Origin: Balanoglossus misakiensis
Lineage: Eukaryota; Hemichordata
Length of the DNA: 64,000 nucleotides
Direction: 5' to 3'
Assembly: GCA_040954595.2 (NCBI GenBank)
Contig: CM082585.2
Location: 2,108,001 to 2,172,000 of the forward strand
Positions 35,255-47,211 of this stretch are shown piece after piece; within the stretch, counting starts at the first letter, position 1; every line of letters begins with the position of its first letter. The translations under genes and the position numbers were made by a program. The notes under the pieces were generated by a model. That model had not been told where the DNA came from. It ran no database searches and saw only the letters and a list, made by a program, of their open reading frames with translations.

Positions 35255-37708
35255 ATGCCAAAATCAACACTAAAAGAATTAAGCCAGAAAGAGACCAACG
35301 CCTACCACGATGTTACCACTCAAGTTAAACTAATCTACTATGAAAATACCTCGACCAACGAAAAATTTAAACGGGCTGTGGTGGCAGACCACACCGCTGC
35401 CACCACTCTGTATATCTGGTCAACCAGAGAAGACACGTTGTCTTTATTGAGAGCAAATGAAGGAAGTACACTATTTCTTGGTCCGAAAATTTACGTGCGT
35501 TCCAACGGGATTTCCATCAACCAAGGCTCCACCTTGGCTGTTAATAGGGTGGACCTCAACATTCCTGAAAGTGTCGCAACCGAGGCTCACGGACTTCGCT
35601 GTCGCATGACAGAGCAAGCACCCACTGCTGCTGTTGTCACTATGGCCGCAGCAATTGCCGACAACACCAATTATCACAACATATCAGGAACTGTAGTAAG
35701 GGTAAGTTTACACTTAAAATGCTCACTCATTTCACAATTCACCCATTTTCGCCCTAGATATTTCGCGGCCAACAACAATCTCACGTAATCGGATTAACCG
35801 CCCACTTCCATTGTCACGAATAAACTCTGCCACAAATCAACACCAACACGTTACTTTAATTGACGTAGTCGTGTTTTCCACAAGATCACGAACATTTCGC
35901 TTACGTTTTATTGACTTCATTCACTCCTCTGTTACCCATATATACAATGACCGTCTTCGTTTTCCCGACGTTACACGACCTTCACCACAGCTGGTCACGT
36001 ACCGTACACCGAACAACCGCGTATGCAATGCTATTCCACGTCGTGAAGATCCCTCGATGGACAGGAGAGGGGTCCGTTCCCAATCGACCTCGAAGGGTAG
36101 AAAGGTCCGTTTCCTATTGACTTCTACCCCCACCTCACCTTTTCCCGACCGTTCATCTCACAAACCTCATGGTACACTCTTTACCGTTTTCCATTTGTTT
36201 ATTACTTCTTCTGTCTTTTAGGTTCAAAACACCAAAGCCACCCACACCCGGTACGGCAAATTACCACGCAGAACTATTGGACTTGGAGACAGCTCAGGGG
36301 TGTACAAACTAACCGTATGGGGAGATCTTACGAAGTGTGAGCTCACCACTGGTGATGTTATAACTATTACCAATGTGAAGAAAGCTGCCTCGTTCAACAA
36401 CCGCCTCACATCCAGGCAATCCACCACAATATCAGTATCGGTAAGTACTTCACTGATCAGTCAATACAATACACTATACAGTGTATACCAACAGGAAATT
36501 GTCCTGGTACCACCCCTTTCGTTTTCAGGTATTATGTTCACTACAAACAACTTGACTATACTGAAACTGTCCACTGTTTTTCCTGTATTCCCTGCTCAAA
36601 CAATTCATTACAATATTCACATTTCTTTTTCTTTGCCCATGACAACATATAGTGAATCCACAAGTAACATTTCAATACTATTCCAAACTTTCGTTTCCAC
36701 TTTTCCAAATGCGTTCAGTACTTTGTTTTGCAATCAAAGCTTCTTCCTCAGAGCTACATTATTCAACATAATAGTAGACAACATATATTATCCGCTGTTG
36801 TCATTATTCAGTTCTTCAAACATCCAATTCAGCATATACATTTCCAGACACACGAACCACAGCTTCATTTATCAAAAACACACGCAGGTAATCTAATCTT
36901 TCCCTAATTCTATTTCAGGCTCATGAAACCCTATCACACCAAAACACTACAGACACCTTATCGGCGGATTCCGATGACAGCTCAAACTGGACAACCGGGA
37001 CATTACAAGGGCTCTCCAATCTACAGAGAGTTCTCTTATGTGCAGATGCGCCTCGGTGCAATGGATTTCTCAATGACAGCAACAGGTAATCCAAAATTCC
37101 TCTTCATCCGCACTTACCACCAGCCCCTCAATACCTTGTGTGCAGACACCAGCTGAGCTATACATAGCAGTTTTTTCATGCAATGTCCCATTTTCAGACA
37201 TAAGCCATTCCGCTGGAAAAATTTACCAGTGCACAGCCACTCAATAACATCTCTTCCTTATATCCCAACAATCCAATTGGCTTCCTTACAACTAAATATT
37301 CACATGACATCCGTAACATCCCTTATTCAACTTTACTTCAATACTTATATTCTTCCACATTACTGCATGTTACACCCTTTCCACATCAGCCAGCAATCAA
37401 CATATTTATTCCACCAACTTCAACATTGCCTATTTCTCATTTCTTTCAGATGTCGTTTCTGCAGAAAGAATAAAAGCCCATCCTGCAGACCAGGCACAAT
37501 ACTTTCCCTCTTAATACAAACCGGTGATGACCTTGACACATACAAGATCTACCCAAAGGAGACCAAGTATTTACTCAGAAAATTCTCCATTAACCCCGTC
37601 AACACCACCCAGAAACAACTGCAGGACGCCGTCACCGACATCTGCGATGGACGCGAGCTCCAATTTAAGGCCAACTCTGCCAACACCATCACCACTTTCA
37701 AAAACTAG
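35255..37708 (+). CDS. RPA-like single-strand-DNA-binding protein of the Helentron (4 exons)
   Basis: Predicted exons are 35255-35701, 36222-36440, 36919-37085 and 37450-37708. Every junction has GT donors (gtaagt, gtaagt, gtaatc) and AG acceptors (ttttag, tttcag, tttcag). Phases are 0, 0 and 2, and the join gives 363 residues ending at a TAG. The first exon begins MPKSTLKELSQKE and holds an OB-fold-like region (FKRAVVADHTAATTLYIW to GSTLAVNRVDL). Exon 2 holds a second OB-like segment (TIGLGDSSGVYKLTVWGDL). Exons 3 and 4 form a Cys-rich zinc-ribbon-like motif: LCADAPRC, GFLNDSN, then CRFC and PSC. This order resembles the large subunit of replication protein A. Helentrons are known to carry RPA-like genes, which probably coat the displaced strand during rolling-circle transposition. 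The true 5' end may include an upstream exon. Confidence 0.8.
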
Positions 37709-38447
37709 TGTTTTTCAACGTACTGCCTTCATTTGCTCTCCATTCCACAACCCTTTCCCGATTACACACTTTACCAGCGCTCCCTCCATTCATTCATTAT
37801 AACATTTCCTTCCCTGCTTTTTTTATTACACTTGAAGACATTTTTTAGTGACACATTCTTTTTATTTCACATGCTTTTAGTTATTTGTTCAGTTTGTCAT
37901 TTTCTTTCTTGCCTTTTTTTTATGTGACATTCACATTTCTCTACTTGATTTGACATTTTTCACTGTTTTTTTCCCCTAGGTTAGACAATTTTTGACTGCT
38001 TCATTTAATTAGACATTTTTTCCAATGATTTTTTTATTTCAGTTTACACGTTCTTCAGTGATACATTTTATATTTAACATTTCTTTAGTATTTTGTACCA
38101 TTCAACATAATTTATACTTGTTACTGTTCTCTTTATTTACTTTGACATTTTTTACTGCTTCCATTACATTTTTTATTGCGTCATTCAATTTCATTTCTTT
38201 AAAACAATTTATATGCAACACAACTCATTCCCATTGTTATATTTATTACTTTACATGATTTATAATTAAACTACAGAAAACGTACACTGCCTGCTCCCTT
38301 CTTTCGTGCTTAAACATTGAATTTCAGTATGCTGCCCAATTCAGCAAAATAGACACTGGATGCCTTACCTACCTCTGCTACTGTGGCACCCCTCATCTCC
38401 GTACTCCACTGTTTAAATGGGACCACAGTGTCCTTGACGCTATTTTT
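37709..38447. other. 3' non-coding end of the Helentron
   Basis: This stretch is AT-rich, with many scattered gacattttt-type words (37900-38200) and no gene. It ends in the right terminus shared with the two derivatives: the subterminal repeat aatgggacc at about 38416-38424, then acagtgtccttgacgcta and T5 up to the satellite. Confidence 0.6.
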
Positions 38448-40990
38448 GATGATTTTCACCCATATTATTTTTCAAAAACCGACGAAATTTTGAAATTTTG
38501 CAGTCGAAAATTTGTCATTTTTTGATGATTTTCACCCATGTTTTTTTTTTAAAATGGACGAAATTTTGAGATTTTGCAAAGACGAAAATTTGTCATTTTT
38601 TGATGATTTTAACCCATGATTTTTTTTCAAAAATGGACGAAATTTTGAGATTTTGCAAAGTCGAAAATTTGTCATTTTTTGATGATTTTCACCCATGATT
38701 TTTTTCAAAAATCGACGAAATGTTGAGATTTTGCAAAGTCGAAAATTTGTCATTTTTTGATGATTTTCACCCATGATTTTTTTCAAAAATCGACGAAATT
38801 GTGAGATTTTGCAAAGTCGATAATTTGTCATTTTTTGTTGATTTTCCCCCAATGGTTTTTTTCAAAATCGACGAAATTTTGAGAATTTGCAAAGTCGAAA
38901 ATTTGTCATTTTTTGATGATTTTCCCCAATGTTTTTTTTTTAAAATGGACGAAATTTTGAGATTTTGCAAAGTCGAAAATTTGTCATTTTTTGATTATTT
39001 TCACCCATGATTTTTTTCAAAAATCGACGAAATGTTGAGATTTTGCAAAGTCGAAAATTTGTAATTTTTTGATGATTTTCACCCATGATTTTTTTCAAAA
39101 ATCGACGAAATTGTGAGATTTTGCAAAGTCGATAATTTGTCATTATTTGATTATTTTCACCCATGATTTTTTTAAAAAATCGACGAAATTGTGAGATTTT
39201 GCAAAGTCAAAAATTTGTCATTTTTTGATGATTTTCACCCATGTTTTTTTTTTAAAAAAACGACGAACCTATGATTTTTTTCAAAATCGACGAAATTTTG
39301 AGATTTTGCAAAGTCGAAAATTTGTCATTTTTTGATGATTTTCCCCAATGATTTTTTTCAAAAATCGACGAAATGTTGAGATTTTGCAAAGTCGAAAATT
39401 TGTCATTTTTTGATGATTTTCTCCCATGATTTTTTTCAAAAATCGACGAAATTGTGAGATTTTGCAAAGTCGAAAATTTGTCATTTTTTGATGATTTTCA
39501 CCCATGTTTTTTTTTAAATCGACGAACCTATGATTTTTTTTTAAATCGACGAAATTTTGAGATTTTGCAAAGTCGAAAATTTGTCATTTTTTGATGATTT
39601 TCACCCATGATTTTTTTCAAAAATCGACGAAATTGTGAGATTTTGCAAAGTCGATAATTTTGTCATTTTTTGATGATTTTCAACCATATTATTTTTCAAA
39701 AACCGACGAAATTTTGAGATTTTGCATAGACGAAAATTTGTCATTTTTTGATGATTTTTACCCATGATTTTTTTTCAAAAATGGACGAAATTTTGAGATT
39801 TTGCAAAGTCGAAAATTTGTCATTTTTTGATGATTTTCACCCATGATTTTTTTCAAAAATCGACGAAATGTTGAGATTTTGCAAAGTCGAAAATTTGTCA
39901 TTTTTTGATGATTTTCACCCATGATTTTTTTCAAAAATCGACGAAATTGTGAGATTTTGCAAAGTCGATAATTTGTCATTTTTTGATGATTTTCCCCCAT
40001 GTTTTTTTTTAAAATCGACGAAATTTTGAGAATTTGCAAAGTCGAAAATTTGTCATTTTTTGATGATTTTCACCCATGATTTTTTTCAAAAATCGACGAA
40101 ATTTTGAGATTTTGCAAAGTCAAAAATTTGTCATTTTTTGATGATTTTCATCCATGTTTTTTTTTTAAAAAAAAGACGAACCTATGATTTTTTTCAAAAT
40201 CGACGAAATTTTGAGATTTTGCAAAGTCGAAAATTTTGTCATTTTTTGATGATTTTCACCCATGATTTTTTCAAAAATTGACGAAATTTTGAGATTTTGC
40301 AAAGTCGAAAATTTGTCATTTTTTGATGATTTTCACCCATGATTTTTTTCAAAAATCGACGAAATGTTGAGATTTTGCAAAGTCGAAAATTTGTCATTTT
40401 TTGATGATTTTCACCCAAGATTTTTTTCAAAAATCGACGAAATGTTGAGATTTTGCAAAGTCGAAAATTTGTCATTTTTTGATGATTTTCATCCATGATT
40501 TTTTTCAAAAATCGACGAAATGTTGAGATTTTGCAGTCAAAAATTTGTCATTTTTTGATGATTTTCACCTATGATTTTTTTCAAAAATCGACGAAATGTT
40601 GAGATTTTGCAAAGTCGAAAATTTGTCATTTTTTGATGATTTTCTCCCATGATTTTTTTCAAAAATCGACGAAATTGTGAGATTTTGCAAAGTCGAAAAT
40701 TTGTCATTTTTTGATGATTTTCACCCATGTTTTTTTTTTTAAATCGACGAACCTATGATTTTTTTCAAAATCGACGAAATTTTGAGATTTTGCAAAGTCG
40801 AAAATTTGTCATTTTTTGATGATTTTCACCCATGATTTTTTTCAAAAATCGACGAAATGTTGAGATTTTGCAAAGTCGATAATTTGTCATTTTTTGATGA
40901 TTTTCCCCCAATGGTTTTTTTCAAAAATCGACGAAATTGTGAGATTTTGCAAAGTCGATAATTTGTCATTTTTTAATGATTTTCCCCAAT
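38448..40990. repeat. 78-bp satellite II, block 2
   Basis: The same monomer family continues as before the Helentron. The first monomer (gatgattttcacccatatta then tttttcaaaaaccgacg) is the second part of the monomer type interrupted at 21940. The block ends inside a ccccaat monomer where the Ngaro array begins. It carries several units with the extra half-monomer around cgacgaacctatg. Confidence 0.95.
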
Positions 40991-41404
40991 TATTTGAGAT
41001 CTCTCTAACACACAAAACAAGGACACAGGTTTGGCAGCTGAAGGCAAGAGCCATTATTTATTTACGTGAACTGGGTGCTCTTGCAGGCCCAACACAACTG
41101 GGAATAACAACTCGCAATGATGAAAGGACCATTGCAAAATACATGGATGAAAAAGGTTACAATCGTGAAGTACAGTATTGACCAGAGAACCACTGTAAAT
41201 CTGCAAATACACATCTTATTTGTTGAGGGCGGGCGGGTGGGGAAATTGGGGCAGAGAGAGCGAGCATTGCAGGACACGCTCAGAACCCTTGAAGTGGTCG
41301 TGAGTGATGGATTATGGGATTTTTGAGGCTCGTTTGAGGTTGAGGGCGCCCCTTTTCGAGTTGCTTAATTGGGTAACATTATGCCGTTGATCGCAATGTT
41401 ACCT
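40991..41404 (-). repeat. A2-B2 terminal repeats of the Ngaro array
   Basis: A2 (41241-41404) matches the 5' A1 region at 56735-56899. B2 (40991-41094) matches B1 at 41405-41512, with small differences (caaaacaagg for caaaccaagg, gggtgctc for gggggctc). Between them lies about 145 bp (41095-41240) found nowhere else in the window. This block marks the true 3' end of the original insertion. Confidence 0.88.
41371..41404. promoter_or_regulatory. Inverted repeat at the A/B junction, candidate recombination site
   Basis: The sequence gggtaacatt, then a 14-base spacer, then aatgttacct forms a 10-bp inverted repeat (9 of 10 paired) exactly at the outer edge of the A region. The same motif sits at 47027-47060, 51950-51983 and 56866-56899, in each case with its last base at the unit junction or array end. 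Tyrosine recombinases usually act on inverted arms around a short core, so this is a plausible binding or exchange site. That is inference. Confidence 0.5.
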
Positions 41405-41555
41405 AAATTACTTGAGATCTCTCTAACACACAAACCAAGGACACAGGTTTGGCAGCTGAAGGCAAGAGCCATTATTTATTTACGTGAACTGGGGGCTCTT
41501 GCAGGCCCAACCACTGCCAAACCCGGTCCGCCTCTCTGCTAGTGCCACAGTAAAA

Positions 41556-42581
41556 TCAGTGTGACGCGGAGATGTCTTTAAGATGCTGACCCATTTGAAA
41601 GGACACCAGATAACGAGTCTGAAATGGAATGTTAAGATAACGGAGATACGCGCTGGATTGCCAATCCCCTTGGAGTTTGATAAGCTCCCCAGGGACCCCA
41701 CTTTCGAATGCAAAGGTTGCACCCCCACGACGGAGGCTGTGACCTGAGTACATGTCAGCAGGAAAGCCTGCCCTCTGAACTAAACATTTGATACTTTTCA
41801 CCAGCCCTGAATGGGTCAAGGGGACCAATTTGCCACATTTGGGAAAAACAAATGCTGGGCTAGAGGGTGGGGCTGGGATGATCTCACACATGTGATTGTA
41901 TGCCTGTAAAGGGCACAACACCGAACCTGGAATGTGGGCAAGTGGAATAGTCAAACAGCGTTCGCGAAACTGAATGGTTTTTGACCAAGTCACGCCGATT
42001 ATAAGGCCAGAATCTGAGGAAATGACTTTACCCCTACAGAGGTGTTTAGCCGGATCAAAGTCGGTTGCAGACTTCGGAACAAGATTTGACTTGCGAAAAA
42101 AGGAGAAAAACCCTATCAAAAGGCATGCCCACAAAGTAACATCGAATGGAACAGCCACATCTAGAAGCCCGAAAAACTGTAGCAACAACTGGGGGGTGAT
42201 GGGTAATTTCTGCCTCACTGGCTGGAAAGTGCTACGGGAAAGACATTTCAAAAGTAATTTGACAACATACTGATCAGCGGCCAATGGCGTGAAGCCATGG
42301 ATTCTATGCAAGGTACGAATTGCGTACAAATAATTCTGAATGGTGCCAGTAGCAGTTACTGATCTTGCAAGAAACTGGATAAATCTACACACTGTAAGAA
42401 CAGATGCTGGAACAGGAGTAAAATTGAAAAACTGACAAAACAGGAAGTAACTCTTCAACTGTGACGACAAATTCCGACGAGTTCCTTCCGCTAATGCTGA
42501 CCTCATTGAGATAGCGATTTGAGCGTCTAAGGCTTGGATAGTTTGGCAGTGATCTGAAATAAAAATAAAATCAGTCACCAC
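41556..42581 (-). CDS. Tyrosine recombinase, copy A
   Basis: This is a 341-codon open frame, nearly identical to the copy B recombinase (His for Arg in LAHIPGS and Leu for Ile in GQHLKDI). The catalytic set is intact: Arg163 in FFRKSN, Lys201, His281 and Arg284 in HSLRRGG, and Tyr315 in YLRYL. It would integrate the circular cDNA of the element by strand exchange. The frame overlaps the upstream RT-RNase H frame by a few bases and has no ATG before residue 26. Its own gag-pol (copy A) is broken, so expression would depend on how the junction is read. Confidence 0.88.
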   Translation of the reverse strand: MVTDFIFISDHCQTIQALDAQIAISMRSALAEGTRRNLSSQLKSYFLFCQFFNFTPVPASVLTVCRFIQFLARSVTATGTIQNYLYAIRTLHRIHGFTPLAADQYVVKLLLKCLSRSTFQPVRQKLPITPQLLLQFFGLLDVAVPFDVTLWACLLIGFFSFFRKSNLVPKSATDFDPAKHLCRGKVISSDSGLIIGVTWSKTIQFRERCLTIPLAHIPGSVLCPLQAYNHMCEIIPAPPSSPAFVFPKCGKLVPLTHSGLVKSIKCLVQRAGFPADMYSGHSLRRGGATFAFESGVPGELIKLQGDWQSSAYLRYLNIPFQTRYLVSFQMGQHLKDISASH

Positions 42582-45500
42582 TCATTGAGAAAGCGAATGT
42601 CATCCTCGGCGACTGGGTGCTCGGTCATTTGAGAAATATTAACAGATGATTTGAAGAGTTGCTCATAACTTGGGTCAAGATGCCAGCGACTGAGCGCATC
42701 AGCCAGCCGGTTCTCGGTGCCTGCGATGTGCACAGCACGTAGCTCAAACTCGTGAATCGCTGCTACCAGCCATAATTCCCTCAAGCAAGACAGCATTAGT
42801 TTATCCCTAGCTCTACCGGTATTAATGACCCAAACTGTTGCCTGGTTGTCGCAAGAGACCTGTATTTTCTTTCCAGACCATCTATCACCCCAAATTTTTG
42901 CCGCTATAGTAATAGTGAGTAATTCGAGGGCATTAATGTGAGGGTCCCCAACCTTTACAAAGTCAGGGAACTCCACGTGGAAATACTCGTTGTCGCAAAG
43001 CCCCCCTCCCCCTTTTGGGCATGCATCCGAAGAAAATATTTCATCTGGCGGGCACCAACCTGACTCTTTAATGAGAGACACCCCATTATAAACCCTAATG
43101 AAATTAATCCACCACCGTAGATCTGCCTTGAAATCACTGTTTAGATAGATATGGTAGTGATTGCGGGTGACGGTACGCAACACATCTAGCATTCTCGCCA
43201 GGAATAGCCTACCAGGCTTGACACATTTGGCAATAAAGGAAAGCTTGCCTATGAGTGATTGCAGCTCGCGCTTAGTTGCTTTTGTTTTAGTGACCCATAC
43301 ACCCAGCTCTTGCTCTATTTCATTAAGCCGGTCAGGAGTAACTTCCATAGTCATTGTAAGGGAGTTCAACTGGATTCCAAGAAAAGTCATGATTGATGAC
43401 GGGGGCACCGCTTTGTGTTTGGCTTCTTGCAAACCCAGTCTATCCAGCGTGTCACCTAGCTCCGCAAATGCCTTGTGGGCTTTGTTGGAGGTCTCTGCAC
43501 CACCGAAGTCGTCAAGGTAATTAACACAGTCATACCCTTTCGTGGAATAGATATAAGAAACCGCATTAGTGGTGCGCTGGCAGGCTAGCGCTGCGGTTCG
43601 CAAGCCAAATGGCAATGTAAGGTCAAAGAACAATAAATTACGCCACGTGTAGCCCAGCAAATGGTAGTCCGCTGGATCGACTGGTATTTGCCGATAAGCT
43701 CTGCTTAAATCGCGCTTAAATAGGAGGCATCCCCTGCCCTTACGGGTCATCATTGCAGTGAAATCATCAATGGAAGGATATTGAAGCTGAAAACTCTCCC
43801 CAAGATATTCCCCTTTGGGGATACCGTCATTTACTGAATGGTGGATTGGGGAACTAAGATCAAAGACTATACGCCGATTAACACTATCTTTTTTTCGACA
43901 GTCTGAATGGGGGAAGTACTGAGTGGTGTGGCAAGGGGGTTAGTTAAGAACGGACCCGCTGTAGCCCCGGCTGCGACTTCGTTAATGATCCAGTTGTCGA
44001 CATGCGCCGAGTAATTTATAGCTGATGGGTGGTTTTTCACTGTAGAGTATGGCAATTCTGAGGCTGTATAGTAGACGGGCCAACCATATTGTAGGTAATC
44101 GCAGATGATTTTGTCATCATATTGCTGCAATTCGGCTCGCCAAATTGGGATTTGAAGATTTGATGAAACGGGTATTCTGCAAAATTGAGAATTTGGTAAA
44201 CCTGATTCAACAACTATGTCATGAACGGTTATAACTTCTGTTAAATCAGGGGGTGACGCTTGTGGCCATGACGACGGGGGACAGACATCCCCGCCCACGG
44301 GAGTATCTGATAACTCAGAATACTGCATATCATTGCCCAGTGGATAAGTGTCTGGAACACTGTGATCAACAAGGGTGGGGTTGGGAGGCCCCATATTTGG
44401 AACATTTTCCACAGTAAACATATCACTAACAAAGACATCGTGGTCATCACTGATCATACCGTCAGATGAACCATGAGCGCTAATCTCACATGCAAATTCA
44501 GTGGTATCACCGACGGTATGGGCTAGTGATTCAATAGGGATTTGCTTGTCAAGATCAGTCTCAATATCAGGTTCTATCAAATCAACTGTATGAGTTTTAC
44601 AAAGGTATTTGTCAACATTATCCCTGCTAACAGAGGTATCAAAACAACCTGTGTGTTCAGAGGCAACATTGGCAATGGTACATGTTACTGGCTCGTCAAT
44701 CGAAAGCACTGGTTCAGAAATACTACTAGGGTTAACAATAGCATCCCGCAAAACCTCCGGGTTGCACATTGACAGGCTTCTTGAAATATCAATCTCCATG
44801 TCAGTTTGTACAGAGCGATCACACTTGTGCACTGCCTGATCTGTGATGCCCATCAATGTATAAAAGTCATTGATATTACACTCCGTGCCTGCACTTTTGA
44901 CTCTATGGTTCAATTTAGGAATTAAATTGCTGTCACAGTCATGAGAGTCTTGTTTAGACTTATCTACCTCTGCTTTAAATCAAGGGGTGACGCTTGTGGC
45001 CATGACGACGGGGGACAGACATCCCCGCCCACGGGAGTATCTGATAACTCAGAATACTGCATATCATTGCCCAGTGGATAAGTGTCTGGAACACTGTGAT
45101 CAACAAGGGTGGGGTTGGGAGGCCCCATATTTGGAACATTTTCCACAGTAAACATATCACTAACAAAGACATCGTGGTCATCACTGATCATACCGTCAGA
45201 TGAACCATGAGCGCTAATCTCACATGCAAATTCAGTGGTATCACCGACGGTATGGGCTAGTGATTCAATAGGGATTTGCTTGACAAGATCAGTCTCAATA
45301 TCAGGTTCTATCAAATCAACTGTATGAGTTTTACAAAGGTATTTGTCAACATTATCCCTGCTAACAGAGGTATCAAAACAACCTGTGTGTTCAGAGGCAA
45401 CATTGGCAATGGTACATGTTACTGGCTCGTCAATCGAAAGCACTGGTTCAGAAATACTACTAGGGTTAACAATAGCATCCCGCAAAACCTCCGGGTTGCA

Positions 45501-46880
45501 CATTGACAGGCTTCTTGAAATATCAATCTCCATGTCAGTTTGTACAGAGCGATCACACTTGTGCACTGCCTGATCTGTGATGCCCATCAATGTATAAAAG
45601 TCATTGATATTACACTCCGTGCCTGCACTTTTGACTCTATGGTTCAATTTAGGAATTAAATTGCTGTCACAGTCATGAGAGTCTTGTTTAGACTTATCTA
45701 CCTCTGCTTTGCCAGAACTATCGGTCAACTTGTTGCTCTCTTGCTCTCTAAAGGCCTTATCCTTCCAGGGGCTGGCAATCTTGGGATGCTTGGCCAGGTT
45801 GTTACGCAACTTCATGCAGGCTTCACATATGTGTTTGAATGCGCAATCCTCCTTCTCGCACTTGTTACTTTGGTATTTGAAACATACATTAATCTGATCC
45901 TTCTTTTTGGATTTGTCCGCTGTTTTATCCCGTCTGATCTCGCCGATACGCGGCAGCAAATATAGCTCTCTCAGATCTGCGGTGTCATTTGCCCATGTTC
46001 TGAGTCCTGACTCCATGTCAGAGAGGAGCGCGCCCTCGAACTTCAAGATGGCGTCCCAGGGGAACAAATTGGCGTCTTTCATAAGCGACTGTAAGTGTTG
46101 TAATCGCTGCTGTTTCTCTGTGTCACTCAAAGTAGGAAGTTGCACTATCGCGAGATTACCTTCCACAAATTCCGCCATTGACATATCATCGAATTTTGGT
46201 GGGGCGCCCGAGAATGTCCGAGCCCTGACGAACATGTGCGGCCATAGGACGTGCTGTCGCACACGATCGGTTCTGGTGTTGAACCGCATCGATTTCATTG
46301 GTACGTTACCTGCTTTGCTCTGCGCTGCTGTGTATAAACCGGACTGTGCCAGGAGTTGGTTCGGTTGGAGGTCTTCACCGCCGCCAGCGGCCCCTGTCGC
46401 TGGTAGCCACGGACTGCCTGATGGTAACGACCACTGCAATTGTGAGTCTTCTTTCGCCATCCTCTTGAGATCGGGTAGCGTGAGTTGACTCAGGTCGTGA
46501 CTTCTGGGACTTCCGCTCGAAGCAGCTGGCGGGCTGCGTCGTTCCTTCTCCAGTTTCATTTCTTTTAGTTGTTTTCTTAAATTGTCTACTTCAGATTGCT
46601 CCTGCAGTCTCGCTATCTCCGCCTGCAACTTCTCTTTCTCTGACCTCACATCTTCCCCGTCAGATGAAGTGTCTTCTTCCTTGACAGGTTTGCTACATTT
46701 CCCGCCTTTCGAACGAGCTGACGCCATTGGTACTTTGGAAAGTTTGGTGGGGGGGACCACGCGAACTTTTCGACCGGTCGATGCTCTTGTCGTAGTCTTA
46801 CTGCGAGTTGCAGGTCCCTTTTTGGCGACTGGACTGGGCTCTATTCCCAAATCCAGCAGCTGTTGTTCAGCGTTCTCCAT
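42575..46880 (-). pseudogene. gag-RT-RNase H of copy A, broken by duplication and frameshift
   Basis: The coding order is as in copy B. However, a 734-bp segment of gag (44978-45711) is repeated directly at 44244-44977. As 734 is not a multiple of three, the frame is lost. Near 43890 the minus-strand A8 run before the DSVNRR codons is A7 in this copy, a second frameshift. The RT-RNase H part downstream (43753-42575) is open and keeps SYIYSTKGYDCVNYLDD and the RNase H motifs, with Lys for Thr in DACPKGGG. This copy is disabled for its polyprotein only. Confidence 0.92.
44244..45711 (-). repeat. 734-bp direct tandem duplication within gag of copy A
   Basis: Positions 44244-44977 and 44978-45711 are nearly identical direct repeats. 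Copies B and C have only one copy of this segment. The junction reads cctctgctttaaatcaaggg at about 44970-44989, joining sequence that is 730 bp apart in the other copies. The repeats differ by a few bases (for example cttgtcaaga and cttgacaaga), so the event may be old or involve another copy. Confidence 0.92.
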
Positions 46881-47211
46881 AATAACGGTGAGAAATTGAA
46901 ATTGAGGCAGAGAGAGCGTGCACTGCAGGACACGCTCCGAACCCTTGAAGTGGCCGTGAGTGATGGATTATGGGATTTTTGAGGCTCGTTTGAGGTTGAG
47001 GGCGCCCCTTTTCGAGTTGCTTAATTGGGTAACATTATGCCGTTGATCGCAATGTTACCTAAATTACTTGAGATCTCTCTAACACACAAACCAAGGACAC
47101 AGGTTTGGCAGCTGAAGGCAAGAGCCATTATTTATTTACGTGAACTGGGGGCTCTTGCAGGCCCAACCACTGCCAAACCCGGTCCGCCTCTCTGCTAGTG
47201 CCACAGTAAAA

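Larger units (their letters stand above)
21940..38447 (+). mobile_element. Complete Helentron (Helitron-like, endonuclease-encoding)
   Basis: The element starts AGGTCCCATTGG (a near-perfect 37-bp palindrome at 21940-21976) and ends ATGGGACCACAGTGTCCTTG then acgcta and five T. The ends share the subterminal inverted repeat GGTCCCATT. Inside are a gtat/ggat microsatellite, four 239-bp minisatellite units, a spliced Rep-helicase-endonuclease gene and a four-exon RPA-like gene, both on the plus strand. The left flank plus the right flank rebuild a normal satellite monomer found intact near 17185-17260 and 18400-18475, which is an empty site. Two derivatives elsewhere in the window share both ends. 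Family knowledge: Helentrons carry an AP-endonuclease domain, lack the TC/CTRR ends and insert in T-rich sites, as seen here. The end coordinates are uncertain by the T runs (about 6 bp). Confidence 0.9.

Noticed and set aside
41245-41412. Solo LTR of an LTR retrotransposon
   Set aside because: The ends lack TG..CA, no integrase or protease occurs in the units, and the segment matches the 5' region of the tyrosine-recombinase element.
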